DNA of 5,990 nucleotides, taken from Acidobacteriaceae bacterium (GTDB taxonomy: Bacteria; Acidobacteriota; Terriglobia; Terriglobales; SbA1). Of the stretch, positions 5,268 to 5,990 are shown one piece after another (positions within the stretch are counted from its first letter, which is position 1; every line of letters begins with the position of its first letter). The notes beneath the pieces are model-generated. The model ran no database searches. It was given only the letters and a program-made list of their open reading frames with translations, and had not been told where the DNA came from. The position numbers and the translations under genes are program-made. The stretch is from the NCBI GenBank assembly GCA_019237515.1, contig JAFAGX010000070.1, positions 1 through 5,990 of the forward strand, given 5' to 3'.

Positions 5268-5990
5268 TTAGCGAAGGGTTTCCATGTAATTCACGACCGC
5301 GTCCAGATCCGCGTCGCTTAATTTCATAGCTGGCATCAGCGAACCGGGCTTGATCTTGTCTGGTTCCTCGATCCACAGCCGAAGATTTTGTGGCGTATTC
5401 TCGGCTGCGCCGGCAGCGATTGTCGTGCGGCTCATTAAGTGCGACAAGTCGGGCCCGAAGCGTCCATCGGCTGGGATCCCTGAAACTGTGTGGCAGTTGA
5501 TGCAGGCAGTGTGCTCGAAGACCTGCCTTCCCGTCATAACGCCTGCGTCCTGGACCGCTGGTTGTTGTTGGCTGCGAACCCACGCCGCGAAGTCCTTCGG
5601 ACTATCGACCGAGACACGCAGGAGCATCTTGGCGTGCTGGGTTCCACAATACTGCGCGCACTGGCCAAGAAAGATTCCCGCGCGGTGAGGGTCCATCCAC
5701 ATCCGGTTTGGATGGTTGGGGACAAGATCGGTCTTGCCCGCGAGTTCCGGAATCCAGAAACTGTGGTCGGTGTCAGCGGAGAGCAACTGCATGAATGTCG
5801 GCGTTGGTTGACTTGGATCGCTTACCGGGATGTGCAACTCGTTCGCGGTGACGATGCCCAGCTTCGGATAGCGAAATTCCCACCAATATTGGTGTCCAAT
5901 CGCTGTGACCTCTACAGCACCCGCCGGTTCCGGAGCATCTTGGATCGCGTGGATCACTCGCGCGGTAGCCAGGAAAAGAACAATCACAAT
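5268..5990 (-). CDS. coxB: Cytochrome c oxidase subunit II with fused C-terminal cytochrome c domain (caa3 type), 5' partial
   Basis: Subunit II receives electrons from cytochrome c at the binuclear CuA site on the periplasmic side and passes them to haem a in CoxA. The frame runs open through the right edge, so the start, signal or first membrane helix and part of the second helix are missing; 240 residues remain. Numbering from the GTG at 5987, residues 1-18 look like the end of a membrane helix. The electron-entry aromatic motif HQYWWEF is at 32-38. CuA ligands are H75, C110, C114, H118 and M121 in DHSFWIPEL and CAQYCGTQHAKM. Position 112, Glu in classical oxidases, is Gln. A class I cytochrome c domain follows from about 150, with CINCH at 162-166 and a probable axial Met at 218 (KPGSLMP). 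The fusion makes this a caa3-type enzyme. The gene stops 17 bases before coxA. Family assignment is certain; only the N-terminus is unknown. Confidence 0.96.
   Translation of the reverse strand: MVIVLFLATARVIHAIQDAPEPAGAVEVTAIGHQYWWEFRYPKLGIVTANELHIPVSDPSQPTPTFMQLLSADTDHSFWIPELAGKTDLVPNHPNRMWMDPHRAGIFLGQCAQYCGTQHAKMLLRVSVDSPKDFAAWVRSQQQPAVQDAGVMTGRQVFEHTACINCHTVSGIPADGRFGPDLSHLMSRTTIAAGAAENTPQNLRLWIEEPDKIKPGSLMPAMKLSDADLDAVVNYMETLR

Larger units (their letters stand above)
1..5990 (-). other. Respiratory operon encoding a caa3-type oxidase and a cytochrome bc complex (both ends cut by the window)
   Basis: All seven genes are on the minus strand in the order coxB, coxA, coxC, COX4-like membrane protein, dihaem cytochrome c, Rieske, cytochrome b. 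Junctions in that order are 17-base gap, 12-base gap, 9-base gap, 4-base overlap, 11-base overlap, 10-base overlap. No gap is large enough for an internal promoter plus leader or for a clear terminator, so a single transcript and translational coupling are expected. The oxidase-then-bc order resembles actinobacterial ctaE-qcrC-qcrA-qcrB, with one extra gene inserted after coxC. The operon promoter is not in the window, and the cluster may continue past both edges (for example SCO or haem A assembly genes upstream). One transcript is inferred from spacing only. Confidence 0.85.

Noticed and set aside
5251..5583. 111-residue N-terminal extension of CoxA
   Set aside because: It overlaps coxB in another frame, is rich in Arg and Ser with no oxidase similarity, and a good start with a ribosome binding site exists at 5250.
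5652..5654. Defective CuA site because of the Glu to Gln change
   Set aside because: The Glu contributes only its backbone carbonyl to copper, and Gln occurs at this place in functional enzymes such as Thermus ba3. All side-chain ligands are present.

Overview
The window holds seven genes, all on the minus strand, packed with gaps of at most 17 bases or with short overlaps. They form one respiratory operon. Reading in transcription order (right to left): coxB (CuA subunit with a fused cytochrome c domain, 5' end cut by the right edge), coxA (haem-copper catalytic subunit), coxC (subunit III), a 285-residue membrane protein with a COX4-like N-terminus, a dihaem cytochrome c lipoprotein, a Rieske iron-sulphur protein with a Tat-type N-terminus, and a b6-like cytochrome b (3' end cut by the left edge).

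The genes together describe the terminal part of an aerobic respiratory chain. Cytochrome b and the Rieske protein oxidise a quinol. The dihaem cytochrome c probably takes the place of cytochrome c1 and passes electrons to the cytochrome c domain of CoxB. From there they go to CuA and on to the haem a / haem a3-CuB centre in CoxA, where oxygen is reduced. Co-transcription, no gene for a soluble carrier in the window, and gene order matching actinobacterial ctaE-qcrCAB all suggest a bc-caa3 supercomplex. This is inference; stoichiometry and physical association cannot be seen in DNA.

The organism is a free-living aerobic or facultative bacterium with a Gram-negative type envelope (Tat-like Rieske, lipoprotein cytochrome). 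The protein styles (caa3-type CoxB, dihaem lipoprotein, Rieske, b6-like fused cytochrome b) fit Acidobacteriota or a related phylum such as Gemmatimonadota, but no marker gene is present, so this is a low-confidence guess. I see no mobile element, RNA gene, CRISPR array or terminator. The operon promoter must lie beyond the right edge. The plus strand carries long open frames, but all are antisense shadows of the respiratory genes.

The points most worth a second look are: (1) the uncharacterised membrane protein between the oxidase and bc modules; (2) matching substitutions in CoxA and CoxB at the residues that bind the non-redox Mg/Mn ion in classical oxidases; (3) a cytochrome b with b6-type haem-ligand spacing that lacks the b6 cysteine for haem c_n and appears fused to a subunit IV-like part; (4) a Rieske cluster loop with Gly where high-potential proteins have Ser.
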